Assembly: GCF_010747415.1 (NCBI RefSeq)
Contig: NZ_JAAGNZ010000008.1
Coordinates: 20,533 to 84,532, forward strand
Origin: Spirosoma agri
Lineage (GTDB): Bacteria; Bacteroidota; Bacteroidia; Cytophagales; Spirosomataceae
DNA: 64,000 nt
Reading direction: 5' to 3'
Shown here: positions 56,726-64,000 of the stretch, piece by piece
Numbering within the stretch: the stretch's first letter is position 1
Layout: the number at the start of each line of letters is the position of its first letter
Position numbers and translations under genes: made by a program
The notes under the pieces: model-generated
What the model saw: only the letters and a program-made list of their open reading frames with translations
Databases searched by the model: none
What the model was told of the DNA's origin: nothing

Positions 56726-57934
56726 TTACAACCAGATAAAACCCAGCCAACGGCGGGGTCGGCGCCGGAAGTGAGTCCGTTTAAATTGCTGCTGACGCTT
56801 ATTGTACCGATAATAGTAGTCGCCCACACGCAGCGTTTCCCGGCCTGTAGTAACGGCCGGGTCCAGGTCATCATCCAGCGTGTGCAGGCTACCCTTCGTT
56901 TGACGGGCAATTTGGTCAAAATCAGCTTGAAACGGACGTTCAACGGTGCCCCCCGTGGTGCCGCACAAAATAACATGGACAGGATGGGTAACACGACCTA
57001 ACTCGGCCATGTCCTTTACCCAACTTAGGTTATCAGCCACCAGAATCAGGTGACGAGCTCGCGGAAACGTTTGTTGAGCCACCAGAAGGGCTTCGACATC
57101 GTTCTCCGCATCGTCTTTATTGCGAACGGTGTTGCGGGCAGCCGCTACTAACGGCCACAAGAGCGTCTCGGGCCGGGGATTCGCCACGATGTACATCTGT
57201 CCCGGTGGGCCGCCCGGTCGGGTTTGCTGCCCCAGGCTATCGCAGTCGGTAAAAAGCACTAGGCCAAGCGGTCCAGATCGCACCACCTGACGCCGTAACC
57301 AGCTCACAATCTGCGTTGAATAGGGGTACATGCTGGTAGTTAGATCGCAGACAATGACCGCGTCTGGCCAGTGGGCCAAGTTCCTCTCCAACACCCGGTA
57401 ACTGGTCGAATCATCCCCGAACTGGCCGGTAGTTACCTGTTCAATAATGGCGCTTTCTTCCCGACTCCAGGATAGCGTTTTATACCGGCGCATCAGGTCG
57501 ACGGATAGGGTCTGCCCCCGTAGCAGCACCGGGGGTAGGGGGTATATAGCAGCAACCCGACGATCAGGTAGACCAAGATCGCGATGGGGCTGCCGCTTGG
57601 TTCGCCTGTCGCTTTTCCTGAGTGGCTGTCTGGTCGGTCGGTCGGTCGACACAATGGGAGGCAAAGGAGCGGGGACCAAACGTGGGGAAAGGGTTACTGG
57701 CGCAGGGAGGACCTTGTGCGTTGATGGAGTGACGTTATCACCTGACCCTATTAGCCAGCCTATAACGCCCAGACCGACAAGGATACTACCCAGGAGCAGC
57801 CCGCCCCGACGCCAGCATCGTTGACGTAGCCGACCTTGTAACCGCCCCCACTCAGCCGGTTCATCAGTGGGCTGGTAATCCGCTAGTTGCTGGCGGACCC
57901 AGTCATGCAACGGTTTATCGTCGGGTTGGTTCAT
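56726..57934 (-). CDS. Putative transmembrane anti-sigma factor with periplasmic vWA-like domain
   Basis: A 402-residue protein. The first 40 residues (LHDWVRQQLADYQPTDEPAE, then WGRLQGRLRQRCWRR) resemble the short cytoplasmic segment of Bacteroidota anti-sigma factors. One helix follows (GGLLLGSILVGLGVIGWLIG), then a Pro/Arg-rich linker and, from about 190, a vWA-like fold: VIVCDLTTSM with a DxTxS metal-site motif, GPLGLVLFTDCDSL, ENDVEALLVAQQTF, RHLILVADNLSWVKDM and HPVHVILCGTTGG. The tail is very basic. It overlaps the ECF sigma gene by 20 bases and is the third gene of its operon. The anti-sigma role is inferred from position and N-terminus; the vWA domain could bind a periplasmic partner, perhaps the YD-repeat lipoprotein. 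Confidence 0.75.
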   Translation of the reverse strand: MNQPDDKPLHDWVRQQLADYQPTDEPAEWGRLQGRLRQRCWRRGGLLLGSILVGLGVIGWLIGSGDNVTPSTHKVLPAPVTLSPRLVPAPLPPIVSTDRPTRQPLRKSDRRTKRQPHRDLGLPDRRVAAIYPLPPVLLRGQTLSVDLMRRYKTLSWSREESAIIEQVTTGQFGDDSTSYRVLERNLAHWPDAVIVCDLTTSMYPYSTQIVSWLRRQVVRSGPLGLVLFTDCDSLGQQTRPGGPPGQMYIVANPRPETLLWPLVAAARNTVRNKDDAENDVEALLVAQQTFPRARHLILVADNLSWVKDMAELGRVTHPVHVILCGTTGGTVERPFQADFDQIARQTKGSLHTLDDDLDPAVTTGRETLRVGDYYYRYNKRQQQFKRTHFRRRPRRWLGFIWL

Positions 57935-58490
57935 GGGTTGGTTTGGCTTGATCGGTTAGCGCCAGTCGCAGCCGACGGTTGGCTTCACTCAAGTGGGCAC
58001 GGGACGTACTGACAGCCAGCCCCAACTGACCGGCGATTTCCTGATGCGAGTAGCCGTCCAGTACATACAAACTAAACACTAATCGATACGGTAGGGGTAG
58101 CTCTTGCAACAACCGGATAATATCTTCGGCCGAAAGCGTAGCCAGTATTTGCTCTTCGTTCAGATACGGCTCCAGCGGTTCTTCACCCGCTGGTAAGGCC
58201 GTTAACAGCAGCTCGCGCCGACGCCGAACCCGGTAATAGTCCAGCGCGGTATTGACCATAATTCGTCGCAACCAGGCCCGCAGAGCCGATTCCTGCTGTA
58301 AGCTTTCCAGTTTATTCAACGCCTTCATAAACCCGTCGTTCAGGATTTCGCGCGCGTCCTCCCGATCATTGGCATAAACCAGACACACCGACAGCGCATA
58401 CCCGTAGTAACGTTCGTAAAAGGAACGCTGAGCGGCCTGGCTACCACGCCGGCAATCGTTGAGCAGCTGTGCTAGTTGTGAGTCGGTCAC
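57915..58490 (-). CDS. ECF-type RNA polymerase sigma factor
   Basis: A 191-residue sigma-70 family protein. Region 2 is at about 20-85 (SQAAQRSFYERYYGYALSVC, then NDREDAREILNDGFMKALNK and ALRAWLRRIMVNTALDYYRV) and region 4 at about 120-180 (LPLPYRLVFSLYVLDGYSHQ, then EIAGQLGLAVSTSRAHLSEA). It lies 11 bases after the YD-repeat lipoprotein gene and overlaps the membrane vWA gene. The usual arrangement is retention by a cognate membrane anti-sigma factor, here the overlapping gene product. No promoter pair that it would recognise could be read with confidence. Confidence 0.93.
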   Translation of the reverse strand: MTDSQLAQLLNDCRRGSQAAQRSFYERYYGYALSVCLVYANDREDAREILNDGFMKALNKLESLQQESALRAWLRRIMVNTALDYYRVRRRRELLLTALPAGEEPLEPYLNEEQILATLSAEDIIRLLQELPLPYRLVFSLYVLDGYSHQEIAGQLGLAVSTSRAHLSEANRRLRLALTDQAKPTHEPTRR

Positions 58491-58501
58491 CCGCCTTAAG
58501 C

Positions 58502-59551
58502 TTAATTACACTTGGTGTAGGTATACACCGTGATCATCACATCTGGTTGCTGTGTACCACTGGCCGAATTGGTCGTTGTGGCCGTGGACCTGGTTACGTA
58601 CCCCTGGTCGTTGAGCACATGAACCGTAGTGGTTCGATTTGACTGGTATACCGTGTTATTCTGCTGTCGATTGATCTGAAACTGGCGATAGTCAGTGGCT
58701 AACCCCGGTTCACCGTAGGGCGGCCGAGTCCGGGGATGTCCTTTGAAAGCCGGTAGGCTTTGCTCAGCGGTAAGCCCCGCCTGCCAGGTCTGCGTATAAT
58801 AGCTGCTTACTGTATCATTGATCAGTTCACGGTGCTCGATTGGCCGACGCTGCTCATCGTACTGACGTAGCTGCGTCAGATTGTGAACCGTATTGGCTGG
58901 TCCCTCGGTACCGGGGAAAAACGCTTTGGTAATGAGTCCGTTAGTCACTGTAAACTGGTTTGGATTGCTAGAATAGGATGTCATCAGGCCATTCTGGTAA
59001 GTGATCGGCTGATTTTGGTCAACAGTCTGGCGCACGAGCTGCCCCGATGCGTCATAGTCGTACTGGCAATGGCTGACGTTACGCTGTTGCTGCGTACCAC
59101 TATTGGTGGTTGAACTGGTTAAGTCCGTCAGTTGATAGCTGACCAGACGACCATTGCTATAGGTGTACTCCGTCGTTGCTGCGTATTGATAGTCGGTAGT
59201 TCGGTTAGCAACGATTGACTGGTCCTGGGTGAGCAGTTGCTTTCGGATCAGAAAGTTGTTGGCATCATAGCTGAAGGTCTCGGTTGTAGCAGACGATTGA
59301 CTAGCCATCGTTCCGCTTTGATACCGGCTGGTTTTCGTTATCCGCAGCAGATTATCGGCCGCATCGTAGGCATACTGGGTCTGGCTTGTTCCCTCGGTAT
59401 TTGCGTTCTTAACTGTGCTGACAATCTGCTGGATACGACAGGTATTCTGACCGGAATCGACTCCGTCTGCCGGAGGTGAACATCGGCTGTTAAGCAGGCT
59501 AACCATCAGGCAGATCAGCAACAGGCAAGGGGTAAACGGGGTCGTTTTCAT
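58502..59551 (-). CDS. Exported YD-repeat protein encoded with the ECF sigma factor
   Basis: A 349-residue protein with a signal peptide (FTPCLLLICLMVSLLNSRC) that ends at a cysteine, although S-R-C is a poor lipobox. The mature part has degenerate RHS/YD-type repeats: YAYDAADNLLRITKTS, FSYDANNFLIRKQLLTQDQS, YDYDASGQLVRQTVDQNQ and YDEQRRPIEHRELINDTVSS. The family lacks a known enzymatic activity; small exported YD proteins are common in Cytophagales. It is the first gene of a three-gene unit with the sigma factor and the putative anti-sigma factor. A small inverted repeat lies 17 bases before its start. Confidence 0.8.
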   Translation of the reverse strand: MKTTPFTPCLLLICLMVSLLNSRCSPPADGVDSGQNTCRIQQIVSTVKNANTEGTSQTQYAYDAADNLLRITKTSRYQSGTMASQSSATTETFSYDANNFLIRKQLLTQDQSIVANRTTDYQYAATTEYTYSNGRLVSYQLTDLTSSTTNSGTQQQRNVSHCQYDYDASGQLVRQTVDQNQPITYQNGLMTSYSSNPNQFTVTNGLITKAFFPGTEGPANTVHNLTQLRQYDEQRRPIEHRELINDTVSSYYTQTWQAGLTAEQSLPAFKGHPRTRPPYGEPGLATDYRQFQINRQQNNTVYQSNRTTTVHVLNDQGYVTRSTATTTNSASGTQQPDVMITVYTYTKCN

Positions 59552-59567
59552 AGGCCGTTAAGAGTCA

Positions 59568-59587
59568 GGCTTAGATCGAGCTAAGCC
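59568..59587. promoter_or_regulatory. Inverted repeat upstream of the YD/sigma operon
   Basis: GGCTTAG-ATCGAG-CTAAGCC is a 7-bp inverted repeat with a 6-base centre, ending 17 bases upstream of the first gene. It could be an operator or a leader hairpin; no -33/-7 pair was evident. Confidence 0.35.
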
Positions 59588-59990
59588 GTTTTCTTCTAGA
59601 CGACTCGCTCGCTAAAAACGCTGGCAACAAGGCAACTTTTTTTCACAGGGGTTGGGTAGCCAGTTCTACGACGACCTACTCCTACACTGCCCGGTCAGCA
59701 GACCTTGTTCGCTGGTAGCTGTTTTGGGGAACGGTTAATCGAATCGCCCATGCAGGGTGGCAGAGTGATAACCCATTTGGGGTACGCATAAAAAATCTTA
59801 ACCTGTGTAAATAGCCTAGTGGTGGAATAGTTACACATGTCTTAAAGAAACGCTCCTTGATGAGACGGCTTACCATATCTCATGTTGAAGAATCTTTTTA
59901 AAGCTAAGTAGACACCTACTCAAGATTCTGGGTAATTGAGATTACAGTCGCAGTACTTAGTGAGCTTGTATCATACTGAAAGTTGAAAAC
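59588..59990. other. Gene-free stretch before the fic leader
   Basis: A 64-codon frame on the minus strand (59682-59876) shows no family resemblance and is not called. Nothing else is recognised until the palindromic leader of fic begins at 59991. Confidence 0.4.
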
Positions 59991-60069
59991 AAATATATGA
60001 GCTATAGATTCTTTTCTATAGCTCATATATTTGTTAATATTGAGCTATAGAAAAGAATCTATAGCTCAT
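59991..60069 (+). promoter_or_regulatory. Nested palindromes overlapping the fic start codon
   Basis: Two operator-like sites share the half-site TGAGCTATAG. Site 1 has 17-bp arms (59991-60007 and 60016-60032) around the 8-base centre ATTCTTTT. Site 2 has 10-bp arms (60041-60050 and 60059-60068) around AAAAGAAT, the reverse complement of the first centre. As a result, 59997-60025 and 60041-60069 form a perfect 29-bp inverted repeat with a 15-base loop. The first two bases of the fic ATG (60068-60069) lie in the stem. This can act as paired DNA-binding sites, as an RNA hairpin hiding the start codon, or both. Confidence 0.85.
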
Positions 60070-61183
60070 GAAATGGATTTGGCAGCTACCGCAGTGGCCA
60101 CAGTTCACATTTGATTTAACAAAGTTTACCCACTTTGAGAGGGAATTTCATCGGAATGCAGGGGTGATCATCGGATCATTAGCTGCAGTTTCTGCCGATG
60201 AAGTCAATGAATTACGGGTAACTTTACTAAGTGATGAAGCACTTGACACCTCAAAAATTGAAGGAGAGATCTTAGACCGGGACTCCGTTCAGTCATCGAT
60301 TCGCAAACAGTTAGGCTTACAAACGGATGGGAGAAGAGCGGGTCCAAAAGAAACAGGTGTTGCTCAGATGATGGTTGACGTAGTCAAAAGCTATCAGGAG
60401 CCACTTACCCGAGAACGTCTTTTTTTGTGGCATAAAATGATCATGAATGGCCGAATTGATCTAGAAACGATTGGCGGTTACAGGACCCATGCCGACCCCA
60501 TGCAAATCGTATCAGGTCGTTTAGACATGCCTAAGGTATTCTATGAAGCTCCTCCATCCGATCGTGTAGACGTGGAGATGAATCAATACATCGATTGGTT
60601 TAATCGGGCATTTGAAGCACAAATACCAACGGTTATTCATGCGGGTATAGCCCATTTATATTTTGAATTGATCCATCCCTTTGAGGATGGAAATGGGCGC
60701 ATAGGCCGTATCATTGCCGAGAAAGCACTGGCCATCGGGGCCAGACAAACGTTGATTACCTCCTTATCCAGTACGATCGAGCGAGACAAAAAAGCCTATT
60801 ACCAGGCTTTAGAGCAGGCAAATACCTCTTTGGACATCACGGAATGGCTGATCTATTTTTCCAAAAAGATTCTGGAAGCCCAAGTTTATGTTCAGGAAAT
60901 GATAACTTTTATTGTCGACAAGGCTCGGTACTTTGAAACCTACAGTGCCCAGTTGAATGATCGACAGGCTAAAGTAGCGTTACGTTTATTCCAGGAAGGG
61001 CTATCTGGCTTCAAAGGAGGCTTAAGCGCTGAAAACTATATTCGTATTACCAAAACCTCAAGAGCTACAGCCACCCGGGATCTAGCCGAGATGGTTGACA
61101 TCGGTGCCTTAAAGAAGCAAGGAAAGCTACGACATACACGCTATTATCTTCCTTTACAGGACGTAGCTGAAAAAGAGCCATAG
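60068..61183 (+). CDS. fic: Fic family AMP-transferase-type protein (class II, with winged-helix C-terminus)
   Basis: A 371-residue protein starting MKWIWQLPQWPQFTFDLTKF, the usual opening of the DUF4172-Fic family, which fixes the ATG at 60068. The inhibitory motif T61-S-K-I-E65-G66 lies N-terminal to the Fic core, marking a class II autoinhibited enzyme. The catalytic loop is HPFEDGNGRIGR (H203 to R214), fully conserved. Residues from about 320 look like a winged helix (NYIRITKTSRATATRDLAEM, then VDIGALKKQGKLRHTRYYLP), so the protein could bind DNA. Fic enzymes usually transfer AMP to hydroxyl groups of target proteins. No antitoxin gene is adjacent. The leader palindromes suggest autoregulation. 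The gene appears AT-richer than its neighbours and lies beside a recombinase relic. Confidence 0.93.
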   Translation: MKWIWQLPQWPQFTFDLTKFTHFEREFHRNAGVIIGSLAAVSADEVNELRVTLLSDEALDTSKIEGEILDRDSVQSSIRKQLGLQTDGRRAGPKETGVAQMMVDVVKSYQEPLTRERLFLWHKMIMNGRIDLETIGGYRTHADPMQIVSGRLDMPKVFYEAPPSDRVDVEMNQYIDWFNRAFEAQIPTVIHAGIAHLYFELIHPFEDGNGRIGRIIAEKALAIGARQTLITSLSSTIERDKKAYYQALEQANTSLDITEWLIYFSKKILEAQVYVQEMITFIVDKARYFETYSAQLNDRQAKVALRLFQEGLSGFKGGLSAENYIRITKTSRATATRDLAEMVDIGALKKQGKLRHTRYYLPLQDVAEKEP

Positions 61184-61497
61184 CTTTAGCTGGTAGACCA
61201 GTATTCTTTAGTCGATACCCTTACACAATGGTTTAAATGGGGTAGCGGACCTTAAGTTAGTCGGTACAGATCAAACAGCCATCACAAAATAGAACCGTCT
61301 CACAAAAGCACCTCACAATGGGCTGAGGAGTTTTGTATAAATCTGCTTCTTCTATGGGGCGATGGCAGATCGTTATTTGAAAAGATGCAACCAACTAATC
61401 ACTAATCGCATCTCCTTAAAAACAATCTACATCAGTGCCTACTATTGTGGCAGATTGACCGACGGTTGGCCGCTGCGGTTCGAATACTTTTTTGCTA
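61184..61497. other. Gap between fic and the recombinase relic
   Basis: An imperfect stem (ACAAAAGCACCTCA near 61302 with TGAGGAGTTTTGT near 61324) may be the fic terminator. The coding-looking stretch from about 61362 shows no recombinase similarity until 61498. Confidence 0.35.
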
Positions 61498-61897
61498 TGC
61501 CCGTGTCTCAACGGCACTCGCTAAAAGAGCTCTTTACGCTGGTCGATGATTTTCAAAGCAAAGGCATCGGATTTCGCAGTCTGAATGATACCGTGCCACG
61601 GTGGCTATTGATACTACCACTGCGCAAGGTCGGTTAGTGTTCAACCTATTTACGTCACTAGCTGATTTTGAGCGCGATCTGATTTGTGAACGTACCAAAG
61701 CGGATTTGGCCGCAGCACGTGCCAGGGGACGAGTAGGCGGACGCCCGAAAGGACTCTCTGCCGAAGCCCAGATAAAAGCACGGGCTGTCAAGTCCATGTA
61801 TGCTCTTAAAACCCATACGATTTTAGAGATTGGTCGATTGTTTCACCTAAGCCGAGCGACAGTTTACCGATACTTAGCTTGGCTAGAGGCAAAATAA
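61498..61897 (+). pseudogene. Frameshifted serine resolvase missing its N-terminus
   Basis: The first frame gives SQRHSLKELFTLVDDFQSKG then IGFRSLNDT and shifts at about 61585; the next frame gives IDTTTAQGRLVFNLFTSLAD, FERDLICERTKADLAAARAR, GRVGGRPKGLSAEAQIKARA and a C-terminal helix-turn-helix (ILEIGRLFHLSRATVYRYLA). These are consecutive parts of a Tn3/Hin-type resolvase. The catalytic serine region is absent, so it is inactive. It differs clearly from the relic at 11779-12213 and represents a separate insertion. Confidence 0.85.
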
Positions 61898-62150
61898 CGG
61901 TTAATTCATAAATTGGGTGGTTAATTGAACAGCATTTTTTTATAACTGTCAACAACTATCCGTAGCAATGACCCGGTAAAGAGACGCAAATTTTGCGTGT
62001 TTAGTTGAGTTTTAACGTTGGCGCTTTAATGAGAGGGTAGCTGCTTTAGGCAACTGCCCGAGCCCAGAGCAATTCATATCGTATAAGCCTGAAAGCGTTC
62101 ACGAAAAGGTCATGTACACGTCTGCCTATTCTCCACAGGACACCAGACCC

Positions 62151-63446
62151 CTATGGTCTGGCATGGCGCATTTCCAGCCCTACAGCCATGCGGGCTTTGA
62201 AGCCGGGCCAACCCTCAGTGGCCTCGGGGCCCGGCAAATCCAAGTACTTTTTATAGTCGATACCCTTGAGGTGAATGCCTAAAAAAGCCGTCACGAAGTG
62301 TTGATTAATATTATTGATCCGATGCTCGTTCCAGGCCGGCTCGGCATAATGCATGTATTCGTCCGCTGATACGCCGGGTAGCATGGAGGCCAGAGGGGGC
62401 GGATTGGGGGCCACATTATGGCGGGCATTGACATAGGTCAGCAGGTAACGCTCCGCGTTGATGGCGCCTTCGTAAATCGCTTTGATGCCTTTTTCGTACC
62501 CGGATACATCATCTTTACTGCCAGCCACCAGCAGAGTGGGCAGTTTCAGGGCTGCTAGTCCTGTGGCGTCCCAGACGCCCCGCTCCATGCCCCAGGGCGC
62601 AAACGCAATGACGGCCTTGACGCGAGGGTCCAGCGACGATTTATAAGCGGGTGAGGCTTGCGTGCGAGCTTCCAGAGCCGTACTGCCCCCGGTCATCTGT
62701 CCGAACAGACTCAGCGCCTGGGGGCTGTAGCCCGCTCCGGCGACGTTAAGCGCGCCATAGCCTCCCATCGAATAGCCAACCAAGGCTGTGTTGTCGGGGT
62801 TAACCAGACCCGCCAGAAAACTCGTACTGGCTTTCCCCGATAGCCGGGCCATTTCGTTGAGCACAAATCCATCATCGAGGGCGCGATTCAGTAACGTACT
62901 GGGAAATCCCGCCAGATCGCCGTAGGTCGACTCAGTGTGGTCGATGGCCACAACCACGTAGCCTTTGGAGGCCAGGTTTTCGGTCAGGTAGGTTAGCAAT
63001 AAACGCGAACCGGGGTAGCCGTGAGAGACAATTACTAGTGGGTAAGCGCCCCCACTGAGGTCAGGCTTGGCATCGCGGGTAGCTCGTCCCAGAAATGTAA
63101 AGGGGATAAGCGGTCGTTTGGGATCGTTGGCCCGGCCCAGCGTGGATGCGTAGGTAACGATAGGTTGTCTGTTAGCTACAGCAAGAGCCGGATACCAGAT
63201 TTCAACCGTCAACGGTCGGTCGTAAAGCGGGTGCTGGCCAGCTTTTCCGTGGAGCACATCAAGCTGGGCAGCGTGTACCAGTTTAACGGTTTGCACCCCC
63301 ACTCCGTAGTTGCCCCGCGCAGCCAGTTCCGGGGCATTGGGGAGCAGATCCCCGTTGATGAACCCATCACCAGGTGTCTGGGCGATTAATTGTCTGCCCG
63401 TTAGCAGCAGTAGAACAAGGATAAAACAGATCGAGCGGGTATTCAT
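62151..63446 (-). CDS. Exported alpha/beta hydrolase (dienelactone/PAF-acetylhydrolase-like)
   Basis: About 431 residues from the ATG at 63446, where MNTRSICFILVLLLLTGRQL forms a signal peptide; an upstream start adds 15 residues before it. The hydrolase fold is clear: YPLVIVSHGYPGSRLLL (oxyanion region), YVVVAIDHTESTYGDLAGF, NTALVGYSMGGYGALN with the nucleophile Ser, LPTLLVAGSKDDVSGYEKG with the acid and YVNARHNVAPNP with a candidate His. The substrate is probably an ester; the family includes lipases, acetylhydrolases and polyester hydrolases. The phosphoesterase gene ends 54 bases upstream in the same direction. Confidence 0.87.
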   Translation of the reverse strand: MNTRSICFILVLLLLTGRQLIAQTPGDGFINGDLLPNAPELAARGNYGVGVQTVKLVHAAQLDVLHGKAGQHPLYDRPLTVEIWYPALAVANRQPIVTYASTLGRANDPKRPLIPFTFLGRATRDAKPDLSGGAYPLVIVSHGYPGSRLLLTYLTENLASKGYVVVAIDHTESTYGDLAGFPSTLLNRALDDGFVLNEMARLSGKASTSFLAGLVNPDNTALVGYSMGGYGALNVAGAGYSPQALSLFGQMTGGSTALEARTQASPAYKSSLDPRVKAVIAFAPWGMERGVWDATGLAALKLPTLLVAGSKDDVSGYEKGIKAIYEGAINAERYLLTYVNARHNVAPNPPPLASMLPGVSADEYMHYAEPAWNEHRINNINQHFVTAFLGIHLKGIDYKKYLDLPGPEATEGWPGFKARMAVGLEMRHARP

Positions 63447-63500
63447 AGGTCTTGCAAAAAGAGGGTATTCTTTAATTAAATTGAAAGCCAATACAACAGG

Positions 63501-64000
63501 CTAATCATCATCATCGTCGTCGGTCATGCCCGGTTTTCCGGCCCGAACAAAAGCCCCCCGGCGGGGGGCGGGCATAACACTCGTTTCGCCCCGTACCGTT
63601 TGCCAGACAATCTCACTGAAAATAAGGTCGTCAATCTCGTCGGGACGGGTCAGGTTGAGCAGCGACGATCGTTTCGAATTTCGATTGACCGCCACATTTT
63701 TCTGGTTGATATCGACGCCGGGTTCGAGTGAAGTGAACCCCGACAGATCAGCTTGTTTATTGAAGCAACGCCATAGGGGCGTTGCGGCCGCATCGTACTG
63801 ACTCATGGGCTTCAGCCCTAAAATTAACTCGATCGTTCGCAGTAGCCCCGAGGTTGAATACATGGTATGATCGACAAAATTACGTTTGACAAAGCCACCG
63901 GCCACAAACGCAATCGAGCGGTGCGCATCAACGTGATCGGGACCGTTTTGGGCATCATCTTCCAGAATAAACACAACGGATTTTTTCCAGATGGGACTCT
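63501..64000 (-). CDS. Phosphoesterase/alkaline-phosphatase-superfamily protein (5' end outside window)
   Basis: The frame runs to the last base of the window, so the N-terminal part is missing. The visible 165 residues match the C-terminal portion of the family often annotated as YncE-like/alkaline phosphatase fusion proteins: SPIWKKSVVFILEDDAQNGP, DHVDAHRSIAFVAGGFVKR with conserved metal-ligand Asp/His residues, YSTSGLLRTIELILGLKPMS and QYDAAATPLWRCF. The protein ends unusually with six consecutive aspartates after a basic, Pro-rich tail. It lies just before the alpha/beta hydrolase gene and may be co-transcribed with it. Confidence 0.85.
   Translation of the reverse strand, partial: SPIWKKSVVFILEDDAQNGPDHVDAHRSIAFVAGGFVKRNFVDHTMYSTSGLLRTIELILGLKPMSQYDAAATPLWRCFNKQADLSGFTSLEPGVDINQKNVAVNRNSKRSSLLNLTRPDEIDDLIFSEIVWQTVRGETSVMPAPRRGAFVRAGKPGMTDDDDDD

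Noticed and set aside
56571..56774. 67-codon plus-strand frame
   Set aside because: Composition is unlike a protein of this genome, no motif is visible, and it runs into the 3' end of the vWA gene.
59682..59876. 64-codon minus-strand frame before fic
   Set aside because: No recognisable motif or start context; the region is otherwise non-coding.
59991..60069. The fic palindromes as a CRISPR or a transposon end
   Set aside because: Only two units in opposite orientation with half-site symmetry, no spacers, and the start codon lies inside; operator or hairpin fits better.
60068..61183. Fic as half of a toxin-antitoxin pair
   Set aside because: No small antitoxin gene is present on either side; the inhibitory motif is inside the protein itself, which marks a self-regulated class II enzyme.
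61470..61500. GGTTCGAATAC resembling a tRNA T-loop
   Set aside because: There is no matching acceptor, D or anticodon stem around it, so it is a chance match.

Overview
The window looks like a chromosomal segment of a Bacteroidota bacterium, most likely of the order Cytophagales (Spirosoma/Fibrella-like). This is inference from gene content: LytS/LytTR two-component pairs, a five-part hybrid two-component regulator with Reg_prop and Y_Y_Y domains, an outer-membrane beta-barrel receptor with a carboxypeptidase-regulatory-like domain, a CzcA protein fused to its outer-membrane channel, ThuA and Tat-exported sugar isomerase-like proteins, weak or absent Shine-Dalgarno sequences, and a base composition close to half G+C. 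No tRNA, rRNA, CRISPR array or intact insertion sequence was seen.

Layout. 1-3.2 kb: end of an unrecognised membrane protein, a LytTR regulator/LytS kinase pair and a DoxX protein. 3.4-9.4 kb: a complete adaptor-pump-channel RND multidrug efflux operon closed by a hairpin. 9.6-13.1 kb: a decayed nucleotidyltransferase, a WG-repeat protein, a decayed serine resolvase with an inverted duplication inside it, and a Tat-exported TIM-barrel protein. 13.2-22.5 kb: a heavy-metal module (small exported protein, CzcA-CzcC fusion, CzcB adaptor, ZIP transporter), then, across a strong bidirectional terminator, TauE/SafE, EamA and PAP2 membrane proteins. 22.8-27.7 kb: an outer-membrane beta-barrel receptor and an RsbQ-like hydrolase/PAS-kinase pair. 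27.8-34.7 kb: decayed genes (unknown, DyP peroxidase, AraC fragment), two lipoproteins and a 1360-residue hybrid two-component regulator. 35.2-44.5 kb: ThuA and a five-gene operon (OmpR regulator, kinase, channel, pump, adaptor). 44.7-52.6 kb: ClC channel, a LytTR regulator and LytS kinase separated by an erythromycin-esterase-like gene, and a MacB/FtsX-type permease. 52.6-55.1 kb: two decayed serine recombinases around a decayed DUF1579-like gene. 55.1-59.6 kb: DedA, then an operon of a YD-repeat lipoprotein, an ECF sigma factor and a probable transmembrane anti-sigma factor with a periplasmic vWA-like domain. 60-61.9 kb: a Fic enzyme with a striking palindromic leader and another recombinase relic. 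62.1-64 kb: an exported alpha/beta hydrolase and the end of an exported phosphoesterase.

How the genes work together. Three separate tripartite efflux systems sit within about 40 kb, one with its own two-component system and one of heavy-metal type next to a ZIP transporter. Several other signalling units (LytS/LytTR twice, RsbQ/PAS kinase, hybrid regulator, ECF sigma/anti-sigma) suggest a region devoted to sensing and exporting toxic compounds. Between these intact operons lie islands of dead mobile-element genes: at least four independent serine-recombinase relics. The two most unusual intact features are the 29-bp perfect inverted repeat that buries the start codon of fic, and the vWA-type putative anti-sigma factor encoded with its sigma factor and a YD-repeat lipoprotein.
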